5,421 nucleotides of DNA from Pseudomonadota bacterium (GTDB lineage Bacteria; Pseudomonadota; Alphaproteobacteria; Azospirillales; Azospirillaceae): positions 1 to 5,421 of the forward strand of contig JAEYOB010000435.1 in assembly GCA_023412175.1 (NCBI GenBank), read 5' to 3'. Each line of letters opens with the position of its first letter. Position 1 is the first letter of the stretch. A program made the position numbers and the translations under genes. The notes under the pieces are model-generated. The model was not told where the DNA came from, did not search any database, and was given only the letters and a program-made list of their open reading frames with translations. This document shows, piece after piece, positions 1-5,421 of this stretch.

Positions 1-1
1 G

Positions 2-241
2 GGTGTGGATGGAACGCTCGGGCTGGTCGATGGACACGAAGCCGACCACGTCCCCGTCCACCTCGGCAACGATCACCAGTTCGTCCTCGACGCAGTCGTA
101 ATAGTCGTCCAGGCCGAAGCGGTCGGCCGGCTGCCAGGGGAAGGCCTTGCGCCGGGCGTCCAGGAAGATCCGGGCGCAACGCCCGCCGTCGGCCGCGGCG
201 GCGCGCCGTGTAACGATCCGCAGGCCCTTGGCGAACGGCAT
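2..241 (-). CDS. GNAT-family N-acetyltransferase, N-terminal 80 residues (3' end beyond window)
   Basis: The reading frame opens at an ATG (239-241) and stays open to the left edge, giving 80 residues; the C-terminal part, which would hold most of the acetyl-CoA site, is missing. The start is fixed by an AAGGAG Shine-Dalgarno sequence 8 nt upstream. The visible part resembles the beginning of GNAT acetyltransferases: a first strand LRIVTRRA (residues 7-14), a helix with ARIFLDARRKAFPW (residues 23-36), then a strand-turn-strand VIVAEVDGDVVGFVSI (residues 56-71), typical of GNAT strands 2 and 3. Such enzymes move an acetyl group from acetyl-CoA to an amine on a small molecule, peptide or protein. 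The substrate cannot be told from this. A strong terminator separates it from gltB, so it is probably a separate transcription unit and not functionally tied to glutamate synthase. The family call is moderate because the acetyl-CoA motif is not visible. Confidence 0.72.
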   Translation of the reverse strand, partial: MPFAKGLRIVTRRAAAADGGRCARIFLDARRKAFPWQPADRFGLDDYYDCVEDELVIVAEVDGDVVGFVSIDQPERSIHT

Positions 242-249
242 CCCCTCCG

Positions 250-255
250 CTCCTT
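250..255 (-). promoter_or_regulatory. Shine-Dalgarno sequence of the GNAT-like gene
   Basis: On the minus strand this reads AAGGAG, with 8 nt between it and the ATG at 241. It is close to the ideal anti-16S match and decides the start of the acetyltransferase-like gene, which is too short within the window to be called on length alone. Confidence 0.75.
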
Positions 256-301
256 CCGTCGCTGCTCGCGATCCAGCCGCCCTATCAACCGTTCGGGGTC
301 G

Positions 302-330
302 ATATTATTCCGCCCCGATGGCCGTGCATA
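302..330 (-). promoter_or_regulatory. Possible weak sigma-70-type promoter for the GNAT-like gene
   Basis: An AT-rich patch, unusual in this high-GC window, reads TAATAT on the minus strand (302-307; 4 of 6 matches to TATAAT). A poor -35 candidate, TATGCA (325-330; 3 of 6 matches), lies 17 nt upstream. Transcription would begin near 295, giving a leader of about 55 nt before the ATG at 241. The position between the gltB terminator and the next gene is where a promoter is expected, but the match is weak and this is an inference. Confidence 0.25.
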
Positions 331-353
331 GGGCACCGAAGACACAACCGGAG

Positions 354-394
354 TCGAAAACGGCGGCTCCGGGTGTCCGGGGCCGCCATTTCGA
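354..394 (-). terminator. Rho-independent terminator of gltB
   Basis: An 11-bp stem (362-372 paired with 377-387, one T-G wobble) closes a GTGT/ACAC tetraloop. Outside it, TCGAAA (354-359) can pair with TTTCGA (389-394), extending the structure. In the gltB direction the stem is followed by GTTTTCGA, a short U tract, so it should end transcription about 42 nt past the gltB stop. Read in the other direction it is followed by ATTT, so it could be weakly bidirectional. The next gene lies on the same strand, so this hairpin separates the two transcription units. Confidence 0.85.
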
Positions 395-403
395 TTACCT
401 CGT

Positions 404-433
404 CGGCAGGGGGATCACCGGTAGGGGGGTCAC
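404..433 (-). repeat. Imperfect 15-bp tandem repeat at the gltB stop codon
   Basis: On the minus strand, GTGACCCCCCTACCG (433 to 419) is followed at once by GTGATCCCCCTGCCG (418 to 404), with 13 of 15 positions identical. The first copy contains the gltB stop TGA (430-432). As the unit is five codons long, the second copy places another TGA (415-417) in the same frame. It looks like a small local duplication at the gene end. Confidence 0.7.
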
Positions 434-3400
434 TCCGCCGGGATCGCCTGCGGCATGGCGGTGACCGGCACCTCCAGGCGGCTCAGCATCTCCTTCGGCA
501 CGATCTGCCAGAACTTGGGCGCCACGCGCTCCCAGTCGTTGAGGAGCTGGGCGGCGAAGCGGCTCTGCGTCTCCTCGACGTGCTCCTCGATGAGGCGCTT
601 GAGCTGGTTCTCGTAATGCGCCACCTCGACGCGCTGGAAGATGATGCTCTCGTCGTTGACGTACAGCGGGAAGCTGCCGTCCTCGTCGTACACGTACGCC
701 ATGCCGCCGGTCATGCCGGCGCCGAAGTTGTCGCCGACCGTGCCGAGGATGACCGCCGTGCCGCCGGTCATGTACTCGCAGCCGTTGGAGCCGCAGCCCT
801 CGACGACCACCGCGGCGCCCGAGTTGCGCACCGCGAAACGCTCGCCGGCCTGGCCCGCGGCGAACAGCTTGCCGGCCGTCGCACCGTAGAGGACCGTGTT
901 GCCGATGATCGTGTTCTTGTCGCTCTCCAGCGGTGAGGAGGTGGTCGGACGCACCACGATGGTGCCGCCCGACAGGCCCTTGCCGACGTAGTCGTTGGCG
1001 TCGCCCATCACCTCCAGCTTGATGCCCTGCACCGCGAAGGCACCCAGCGACTGGCCGGCGGTGCCGCGCAGCCGGACCGTGATGTGACCGGGCTGGAGCC
1101 CGAACATGCCGAACTTGCGGGTCACCATCGAGGACAGCCGCGTGCCGATGGCGCGCTGCGTGTTCCGCGCGTTGTAGGCGAGCTGCATCTTCTCGCCCTC
1201 CTCGAACAACGGGCGGGCGTCGGCGACGATGCGGGCGTCCAGCGTGTCCGGCACCTCGTTGCGGCCCTGCATGGTGCAGTAGCGGGCGTTCTCGCCCGGA
1301 TCGACCTGCGCCAGCAGCGGGTTGAGGTCGAGGTCGTCGAGGTGCGCGGCGCCGCGGCTGACCTGATGCAGCAGGTCGGTGCGGCCGATGACCTCGGTGA
1401 GCGAGCGGAAGCCGAGCGACGCCAGGATCTCGCGCACCTCTTCCGCCAGGAAGGTGAAGAGGTTGACGACCTGCTCCGGCGTGCCGGTGAACTTCTCGCG
1501 CAGCTTGGGGTCCTGCACGCACACGCCCACCGGGCAGGTGTTCGAGTGGCACTGGCGGACCATGATGCAGCCCATGGCGATCAGCGACGCCGTGCCGATG
1601 CCGAACTCCTCCGCGCCCAGCATGGCGGCGATGACGATGTCGCGGCCGGTCTTCAGGCCACCGTCGGTGCGCAGCCGCACGCGGTGGCGCAGGCGGTTCA
1701 GCGTCAGGACCTGATGCACCTCCGACAGGCCCATCTCCCACGGCGCGCCGGCGAACTTGATCGATGTCTGCGGCGAGGCGCCGGTGCCGCCGGAGTGGCC
1801 GGAGATCAGGATCACGTCGGCGTTGGCCTTCGCCACGCCCGCCGCGATCGTTCCGATGCCGGAACGGCTGACCAGCTTCACCGTGACCTTGGCCTCGGGG
1901 TTGATCTGCTTCAGGTCGTAGATGAGCTGCGCCAAGTCCTCAATCGAGTAGATGTCGTGGTGCGGCGGCGGGCTGATCAGCGTGACGCCGGGCGTCGCGT
2001 GACGCAGGCGGGCGATCATCTCCGTCACCTTGAAGCCGGGGAGCTGGCCGCCTTCGCCGGGCTTGGCGCCCTGGGCGACCTTGATCTCCAGCTCGCGGCA
2101 CTGGTTCAGGTACTCCGCCGTCACGCCGAAGCGGCCGCTTGCCACCTGCTTGATGGCCGAGTTCCAGTTGTCGCCGTTCTTGTCCGGACGGAAGCGCGCC
2201 GGATCCTCGCCGCCCTCGCCCGAGTCGGACTTGGCGCCGATGCGGTTCATGGCGACATTCAGCGTGCCGTGCGCCTCGGGGCTCAGGGCGCCCAGCGACA
2301 TGCCCGGCGTGATGAAGCGCTTGCGGATGGCGGTGATCGACTCGACCTCGTCCACCGAGACCGGGGCCTTCAGCTTGCGGAACTCCAGCAGGTCGCGCAG
2401 CTGCATCGGCGGCCGCTTGTGGACCATCTCCGAGTACTTCTTGAAGGTCGAGTAGCTGTCCGCCTGCACCGCCTGCTGGAGGGTGTGGATGACGCCGCCC
2501 TCCCAGCCGTGCCGGTCGCCCGACTTGCGGAAGCGGTAGAAGCCGCCGATCGGAAGCGCCGCCGCCTCTTCGTCGTAGGCCACCGAATGCTGCTCCAGCA
2601 CCTTCTTCTGGATGCCGGTCAGGCCGATGCCGGAGATGCGGCTGACCATGGCCGGGAAGTGCTCGGCGATCAGCGCGCGCGACAGGCCGATCGACTCGAA
2701 GTTGCAGCCGCCGCGGTACGAGCTGATGATCGAGATGCCCATCTTGGACATGATCTTCAGCAGGCCCTCGTCGATGGCCTTCTTGAAGCGGACCAGGCAG
2801 GTCTCCAGCGGGATGTCGCCGAACAGGCCGCGGTGCTGGCGGTCGGCGATGCTCTCCTGGGCGAGATAGGCGTTCACCGTGGTGGCGCCGACGCCGATCA
2901 GGACCGCGAAGTAATGCGTGTCGATGCACTCGGCCGACCGGACGTTCAGCGAGGTGAAGGTGCGCAGGTTGTTGCGCACGAGGTGCGTGTGCACGGCGCC
3001 CGTCGCCAGGATCATCGGGATGGCGGCGCGCTTGGCGTCCATCGCCTCATCGGTGAGGATGACGTGGTTGGCGCCGCCGCGCACGGCGTCCTCCGTCTCC
3101 TGGCGGATGCGCTTCAGCGCGTCCTTCAGCGCGTCGGGGCCGCCGTCCACCGCGAAGGTGCAGTCGATCTCCGCCGCGGTGTCGGCCATGTAGGCGCGCA
3201 TGGCGCGGAACTCGGCCGTAGTCAGCACCGGCGATTCAAGCTGGAGCAGGCGCGTCTGGCTCTCGTCCTCGTCGAGGATGTTGCCGAGGTTGCCCAGGCG
3301 CGTCTTCAGGCTCATCACCCGGCGCTCGCGCAAGCTGTCGATCGGCGGGTTGGTGACCTGGGAGAAGTTCTGGCGGAAGAAGTGGTGCAGGCCGCGGTAC

Positions 3401-4980
3401 TTCTCCGACAGCACGGCGATGGGGCTGTCGTCGCCCATCGAGCCGACGGCCTCCTTGGCGTCCTCGACCATCGGGTGGAGGATCAGCTCCAGGTCTTCCA
3501 TGGTGACGCCGAAGGCCATCTGGCGCTGGCGCAGCTGCGCCTTCTCCAGGTCGGCCGGCTCACCCTGCTGCGAGGCCTTCTTGACCAGCTCGTCCAGGTG
3601 CGTGGTGTTCTTGACCCAGGTGCCCCACGGCTTCTGCGCGGACAGCAGGTCCTTGATGCCGGTGTCGTTGTAGAGCTTGCCGGTGGCGAGATCGACGGCG
3701 ATCATCTGCCCCGGACCGAGGCGGCCCTTCTCCTTCACCTGCGTCTCGTCGATCTTCACCATGCCCGTCTCCGAGCCGGCGATGATCAGGCCGTCGGCGG
3801 TGATGGTGTAGCGCATCGGGCGCAGACCGTTGCGGTCCATGCCGCCGACGACCCAGCGACCGTCGGTCATGGCCAGCGCCGCCGGGCCGTCCCAAGGCTC
3901 CATGACCGAGTTGCAGTAGCCGATCAGCGCCTTGTGGCTCTCCGGCGTGGTGGCCGAGCTGGTCAGCGCCTGCGGCACCAGCATCATCTTGACCATCGGC
4001 GCCGAGCGGCCGGCGCGCACCAGCACCTCGAACACGGTGTCGAGCGCTCCGGAGTCGGACAGGCCGACGCCGATCACCGGCTTGATGTCGTTCATGTGGG
4101 CGCCGAACACCGGATGCTCCATCCGGGTCTCGTGCGCCTTCATCCAGTTGACGTTGCCCTTCAGCGTGTTGATCTCGCCGTTGTGGGCGAGCATGCGGAA
4201 CGGCTGCGCCAGCGGCCAGGTCGGGAACGTGTTGGTCGAATAGCGCTGGTGGTAGATGGCGAAGTTCGACTCGAAGCGCTCGTCCGTCAGGTCCGGGTAG
4301 AAGGTCGAGAGCTGCTCGGCTAGGAACATGCCCTTGTAGATGATCGAGCGCGCGGAGAGCGTGCAGATGTAGAAGTCGTTGATCTGCTCGGCCCGCACCG
4401 CCTTCTCGATGCGGCGGCGGATGACGTAGAGGTCCAGCTCGAACTGCTCGTCCGACACGCCCTTGCTGTTGCCGACGATGATCTGCTCGATCTCCGGCCG
4501 GGTGGCGTTGGCCTTCTCGCCGATGATGTCGACGTTGATCGGCACCTGGCGCCAGCCATAGATGTAGTAGCCGAAGTTCAGGATCTCGGTCTCGACGATG
4601 CAGCGGCAGGCCTCCTGCGCGTCGAGCGAGACGCGCGGCAGGAAGACCTGGCCGACGGCGAGGTTGTTCTCCGGCGGCGTGTGGCCGATGACGCGGACGT
4701 GGTCCTTGAAGAACTTCTGCGGCACCTGGACGTGGATGCCGGCGCCGTCGCCGGTCTTGCCGTCGGCGTCCACGGCGCCGCGGTGCCAGACCGCCTTCAG
4801 GGCCTCGATGCCTTTCTCGACCACCGAACGGCGGGGCTTGCCGTCGATCGCGGCGATGAAGCCGACGCCGCAGGCGTCATGCTCCTCGACGATGTCGGCA
4901 AGGTCGGCAGCGGTCAGCCGCTCCACGTTTTCGCGGTACTCGGCGACGAACTGCTCACCCTGGTTCAGCATCTCGGTCAT
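430..4980 (-). CDS. gltB: Glutamate synthase [NADPH] large (alpha) subunit precursor
   Basis: GltB makes glutamate from glutamine and 2-oxoglutarate with electrons from NADPH supplied through GltD, in the cytoplasm (GS-GOGAT cycle). The 1516-residue protein is full length for the bacterial family and unbroken. Residues 1-36 are a propeptide. Cys37, in the motif ACGVGF, is the expected N-terminal nucleophile of the class II glutamine amidotransferase domain (about 37-450), with Arg246 in HQRYSTNTFP, Asn267-Gly268 in HNGE as oxyanion residues, and MDRNGLRPMR at 381-390. A central domain starts near 515 (MGDDSPIAVLS). The FMN/2-oxoglutarate barrel (about 845-1215) holds GEGGEDPARF (921-930), PPPHHDIYSIEDL near 1008 and SGGTGASP ending at 1070. 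Cys1138, Cys1144 and Cys1149 (C-x5-C-x4-C) fit the 3Fe-4S ligands. The C-terminal glycine-rich beta-helix runs from about 1306 past GMTGGMAYVY (1422-1431). The ATG at 4980 is preferred over an upstream in-frame start at 5181 because it has a Shine-Dalgarno sequence, and the longer frame would run through the gltD end. Confidence 0.98.
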   Translation of the reverse strand: MTEMLNQGEQFVAEYRENVERLTAADLADIVEEHDACGVGFIAAIDGKPRRSVVEKGIEALKAVWHRGAVDADGKTGDGAGIHVQVPQKFFKDHVRVIGHTPPENNLAVGQVFLPRVSLDAQEACRCIVETEILNFGYYIYGWRQVPINVDIIGEKANATRPEIEQIIVGNSKGVSDEQFELDLYVIRRRIEKAVRAEQINDFYICTLSARSIIYKGMFLAEQLSTFYPDLTDERFESNFAIYHQRYSTNTFPTWPLAQPFRMLAHNGEINTLKGNVNWMKAHETRMEHPVFGAHMNDIKPVIGVGLSDSGALDTVFEVLVRAGRSAPMVKMMLVPQALTSSATTPESHKALIGYCNSVMEPWDGPAALAMTDGRWVVGGMDRNGLRPMRYTITADGLIIAGSETGMVKIDETQVKEKGRLGPGQMIAVDLATGKLYNDTGIKDLLSAQKPWGTWVKNTTHLDELVKKASQQGEPADLEKAQLRQRQMAFGVTMEDLELILHPMVEDAKEAVGSMGDDSPIAVLSEKYRGLHHFFRQNFSQVTNPPIDSLRERRVMSLKTRLGNLGNILDEDESQTRLLQLESPVLTTAEFRAMRAYMADTAAEIDCTFAVDGGPDALKDALKRIRQETEDAVRGGANHVILTDEAMDAKRAAIPMILATGAVHTHLVRNNLRTFTSLNVRSAECIDTHYFAVLIGVGATTVNAYLAQESIADRQHRGLFGDIPLETCLVRFKKAIDEGLLKIMSKMGISIISSYRGGCNFESIGLSRALIAEHFPAMVSRISGIGLTGIQKKVLEQHSVAYDEEAAALPIGGFYRFRKSGDRHGWEGGVIHTLQQAVQADSYSTFKKYSEMVHKRPPMQLRDLLEFRKLKAPVSVDEVESITAIRKRFITPGMSLGALSPEAHGTLNVAMNRIGAKSDSGEGGEDPARFRPDKNGDNWNSAIKQVASGRFGVTAEYLNQCRELEIKVAQGAKPGEGGQLPGFKVTEMIARLRHATPGVTLISPPPHHDIYSIEDLAQLIYDLKQINPEAKVTVKLVSRSGIGTIAAGVAKANADVILISGHSGGTGASPQTSIKFAGAPWEMGLSEVHQVLTLNRLRHRVRLRTDGGLKTGRDIVIAAMLGAEEFGIGTASLIAMGCIMVRQCHSNTCPVGVCVQDPKLREKFTGTPEQVVNLFTFLAEEVREILASLGFRSLTEVIGRTDLLHQVSRGAAHLDDLDLNPLLAQVDPGENARYCTMQGRNEVPDTLDARIVADARPLFEEGEKMQLAYNARNTQRAIGTRLSSMVTRKFGMFGLQPGHITVRLRGTAGQSLGAFAVQGIKLEVMGDANDYVGKGLSGGTIVVRPTTSSPLESDKNTIIGNTVLYGATAGKLFAAGQAGERFAVRNSGAAVVVEGCGSNGCEYMTGGTAVILGTVGDNFGAGMTGGMAYVYDEDGSFPLYVNDESIIFQRVEVAHYENQLKRLIEEHVEETQSRFAAQLLNDWERVAPKFWQIVPKEMLSRLEVPVTAMPQAIPAE
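4873..4980 (-). other. GltB propeptide-coding segment (36 residues, cleaved before Cys37)
   Basis: The first 36 codons precede the catalytic cysteine codon at 4870-4872. In the glutamate synthase family, as in other Ntn-type class II amidotransferases, removal of this leader frees the cysteine amino group needed for glutamine hydrolysis. The segment is acidic (several Glu and Asp, ending EEHDA) and has no hydrophobic core, so it is not an export signal. The length equals the one I recall for Azospirillum brasilense GltB, which supports the chosen start. Cleavage here is inferred from the family. Confidence 0.85.
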
Positions 4981-4987
4981 CGGTGGA

Positions 4988-4995
4988 CCCTTTCC
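4988..4995 (-). promoter_or_regulatory. Ribosome binding site of gltB
   Basis: The minus strand reads GGAAAGGG here, a purine-rich Shine-Dalgarno-like stretch with 7 nt to the ATG at 4980. It supports this ATG over the next in-frame ATG three codons later and over the upstream in-frame start. It lies about 14 nt downstream of the nearer palindrome in the spacer. Confidence 0.65.
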
Positions 4996-5008
4996 GTCGT
5001 AAGATCGC

Positions 5009-5053
5009 GGGGGGGCTCGCCCCCCGGTCGTAGCCAGGGGCGCTCTGGCCCCC
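5009..5053. repeat. Pair of GC-rich palindromes in the gltD-gltB spacer (REP-like)
   Basis: Two inverted repeats lie side by side. The first has six G (5010-5015), loop CTCG, six C (5020-5025). The second has GGGGC (5037-5041), loop GCTCTG, GCCCC (5048-5052); an alternative pairing is GCCAG (5033-5037) with CTGGC (5045-5049). Both show the pattern G-run, a short CTC-containing loop, C-run, then CGG, so they look like diverged copies of one unit. No U tract follows on the minus strand, so a terminator is unlikely and gltD-gltB readthrough is expected. The structure could protect mRNA, modulate the ratio of the two subunits, or be a dispersed palindromic repeat of the genome. Confidence 0.6.
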
Positions 5054-5090
5054 GGAACCCCTTGATTGATGTGCGGGACGAGGCCCGCGC

Positions 5091-5421
5091 TTATTCCGCC
5101 GCCTCGGCGTAGACCACGGCCTTCGCCTTGCAGTAGGCGTGGATCGAGTCGGCGGCGTCGCGGCCGTCGCGGATCGCCCACACCACCAACGAGGCGCCGC
5201 GCACGATGTCGCCGGCGCCGAACACGCCGTCCAGGCTGGTCATCTTGGTGCGCGCGTCGGCGGTCACCGTGCCCCAGCGGGTCACCTTCAGCGCCGGCTC
5301 GTCGAACAGGTTCGGCAGGTCCTCCGGATCGAAGCCCAGCGCCTTGATGACGAGGTCGGCCTCGATGGTGAACTCCGAGCCCTCGATGACCTGCGGGGTC
5401 TGGCGGCCGGTGGCGTCGGCC
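5091..5421 (-). CDS. gltD: Glutamate synthase [NADPH] small (beta) subunit, C-terminal 109 residues (5' end beyond window)
   Basis: The frame enters at the right edge and ends at TAA (5091-5093), showing the last 109 residues of a protein that is usually about 480 long. Visible motifs are ADLVIKALGFDPEDLPNLF near the start of the fragment, then KVTRWGTVTADARTKMTSLDGVFGAGDIVRGASLVVWAIRDGRDAA. The segment GVFGAGDIVRGASLVVWAI is the characteristic second FAD-contacting motif of GltD and related pyridine nucleotide-disulfide oxidoreductases, in which the Asp of GAGD binds the flavin ribityl chain. GltD oxidises NADPH and passes electrons through FAD and Fe-S clusters to GltB. The N-terminal Fe-S cysteines and NADPH-binding fold are outside the window. 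The stop lies 110 bp upstream of the gltB start on the same strand, so the two genes are probably one transcription unit with gltD first, and the promoter is probably to the right of the window. Confidence 0.95.
   Translation of the reverse strand, partial: ADATGRQTPQVIEGSEFTIEADLVIKALGFDPEDLPNLFDEPALKVTRWGTVTADARTKMTSLDGVFGAGDIVRGASLVVWAIRDGRDAADSIHAYCKAKAVVYAEAAE

Noticed and set aside
73..345. 90-codon minus-strand frame overlapping the GNAT-like gene
   Set aside because: Different frame from the gene starting at 241, which has an ideal Shine-Dalgarno sequence and GNAT-like segments; this one has only an Arg, Pro and Ser-rich composition.
395..1741. Open frame of 448 codons on the minus strand overlapping the gltB 3' part in another frame
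   Set aside because: Low-complexity Arg, His, Gly, Ala and Pro-rich translation typical of a frame-shifted reading of a GC-rich gene; no domain is visible.
1940..2929. Open frame of 329 codons on the minus strand inside gltB
   Set aside because: Out-of-frame shadow of gltB with an Arg, His, Pro and Gly-rich composition and no recognisable motif.
1084..4323. Open frame of 1079 codons on the plus strand, antisense to gltB
   Set aside because: It opens with GTG without a Shine-Dalgarno sequence, matches no protein family I recognise, and is rich in Arg, His, Asp, Val, Leu and Ala, as expected when a high-GC gene with strong third-position bias is read on the opposite strand. GltB on the other strand is unmistakable.
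5009..5053. Intrinsic terminator between gltD and gltB
   Set aside because: The hairpins are present, but neither is followed by a U tract on the minus strand, and gltB has no convincing promoter in the remaining spacer.
4981..5181. 67-residue N-terminal extension of GltB from an upstream in-frame start
   Set aside because: It would run through the end of gltD and the palindromic spacer and has no family support. The ATG at 4980 has a ribosome binding site and gives the expected 36-residue propeptide.
1..5421. A new defence, mobile or otherwise undescribed system
   Set aside because: The window is filled by core nitrogen metabolism genes with intact, conserved motifs. There are no transposase, phage, toxin-antitoxin, CRISPR or tRNA features, and no composition shift suggesting transfer.

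Overview
This high-GC window is almost entirely the glutamate synthase (GOGAT) locus of an alphaproteobacterium. The best guess is Azospirillum or a close relative in the Azospirillaceae. The GltB protein matches, from memory and not from an alignment run here, the well-studied Azospirillum brasilense NADPH-GOGAT alpha subunit over nearly its whole length. It has a 36-residue propeptide before the catalytic cysteine and the same cysteine spacing for the 3Fe-4S cluster. It is not identical to that protein (the propeptide differs), so another species or strain is likely.

All genes lie on the minus strand, so transcription runs from right to left. At the right edge (5091-5421) is the 3' end of gltD, the NADPH-binding flavoprotein beta subunit; its 5' part is outside the window. 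A 110-bp spacer (4981-5090) follows. It carries two GC-rich palindromes and the gltB ribosome binding site. The complete gltB gene spans 430-4980 (1516 codons before the stop). Just after its stop are an imperfect 15-bp tandem repeat and a strong hairpin terminator (354-394). A second gene, truncated by the left edge, begins at 241 and encodes the first 80 residues of a probable GNAT-family acetyltransferase, with its own Shine-Dalgarno sequence and perhaps a weak promoter.

GltD takes electrons from NADPH and passes them through FAD and Fe-S clusters to GltB. GltB releases ammonia from glutamine in its N-terminal domain, channels it to the FMN barrel and combines it with 2-oxoglutarate to make glutamate. 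This is the assimilation half of the GS-GOGAT cycle, which is central to ammonia use in diazotrophs. The gene order gltD-gltB is the reverse of the E. coli order gltB-gltD.

I see no mobile element, tRNA, rRNA, CRISPR array or undescribed multi-gene system. The very long open frames opposite and inside gltB are codon-bias shadows. The points most worth a second look are the palindromic gltD-gltB spacer and the tandem repeat that duplicates the gltB stop codon.
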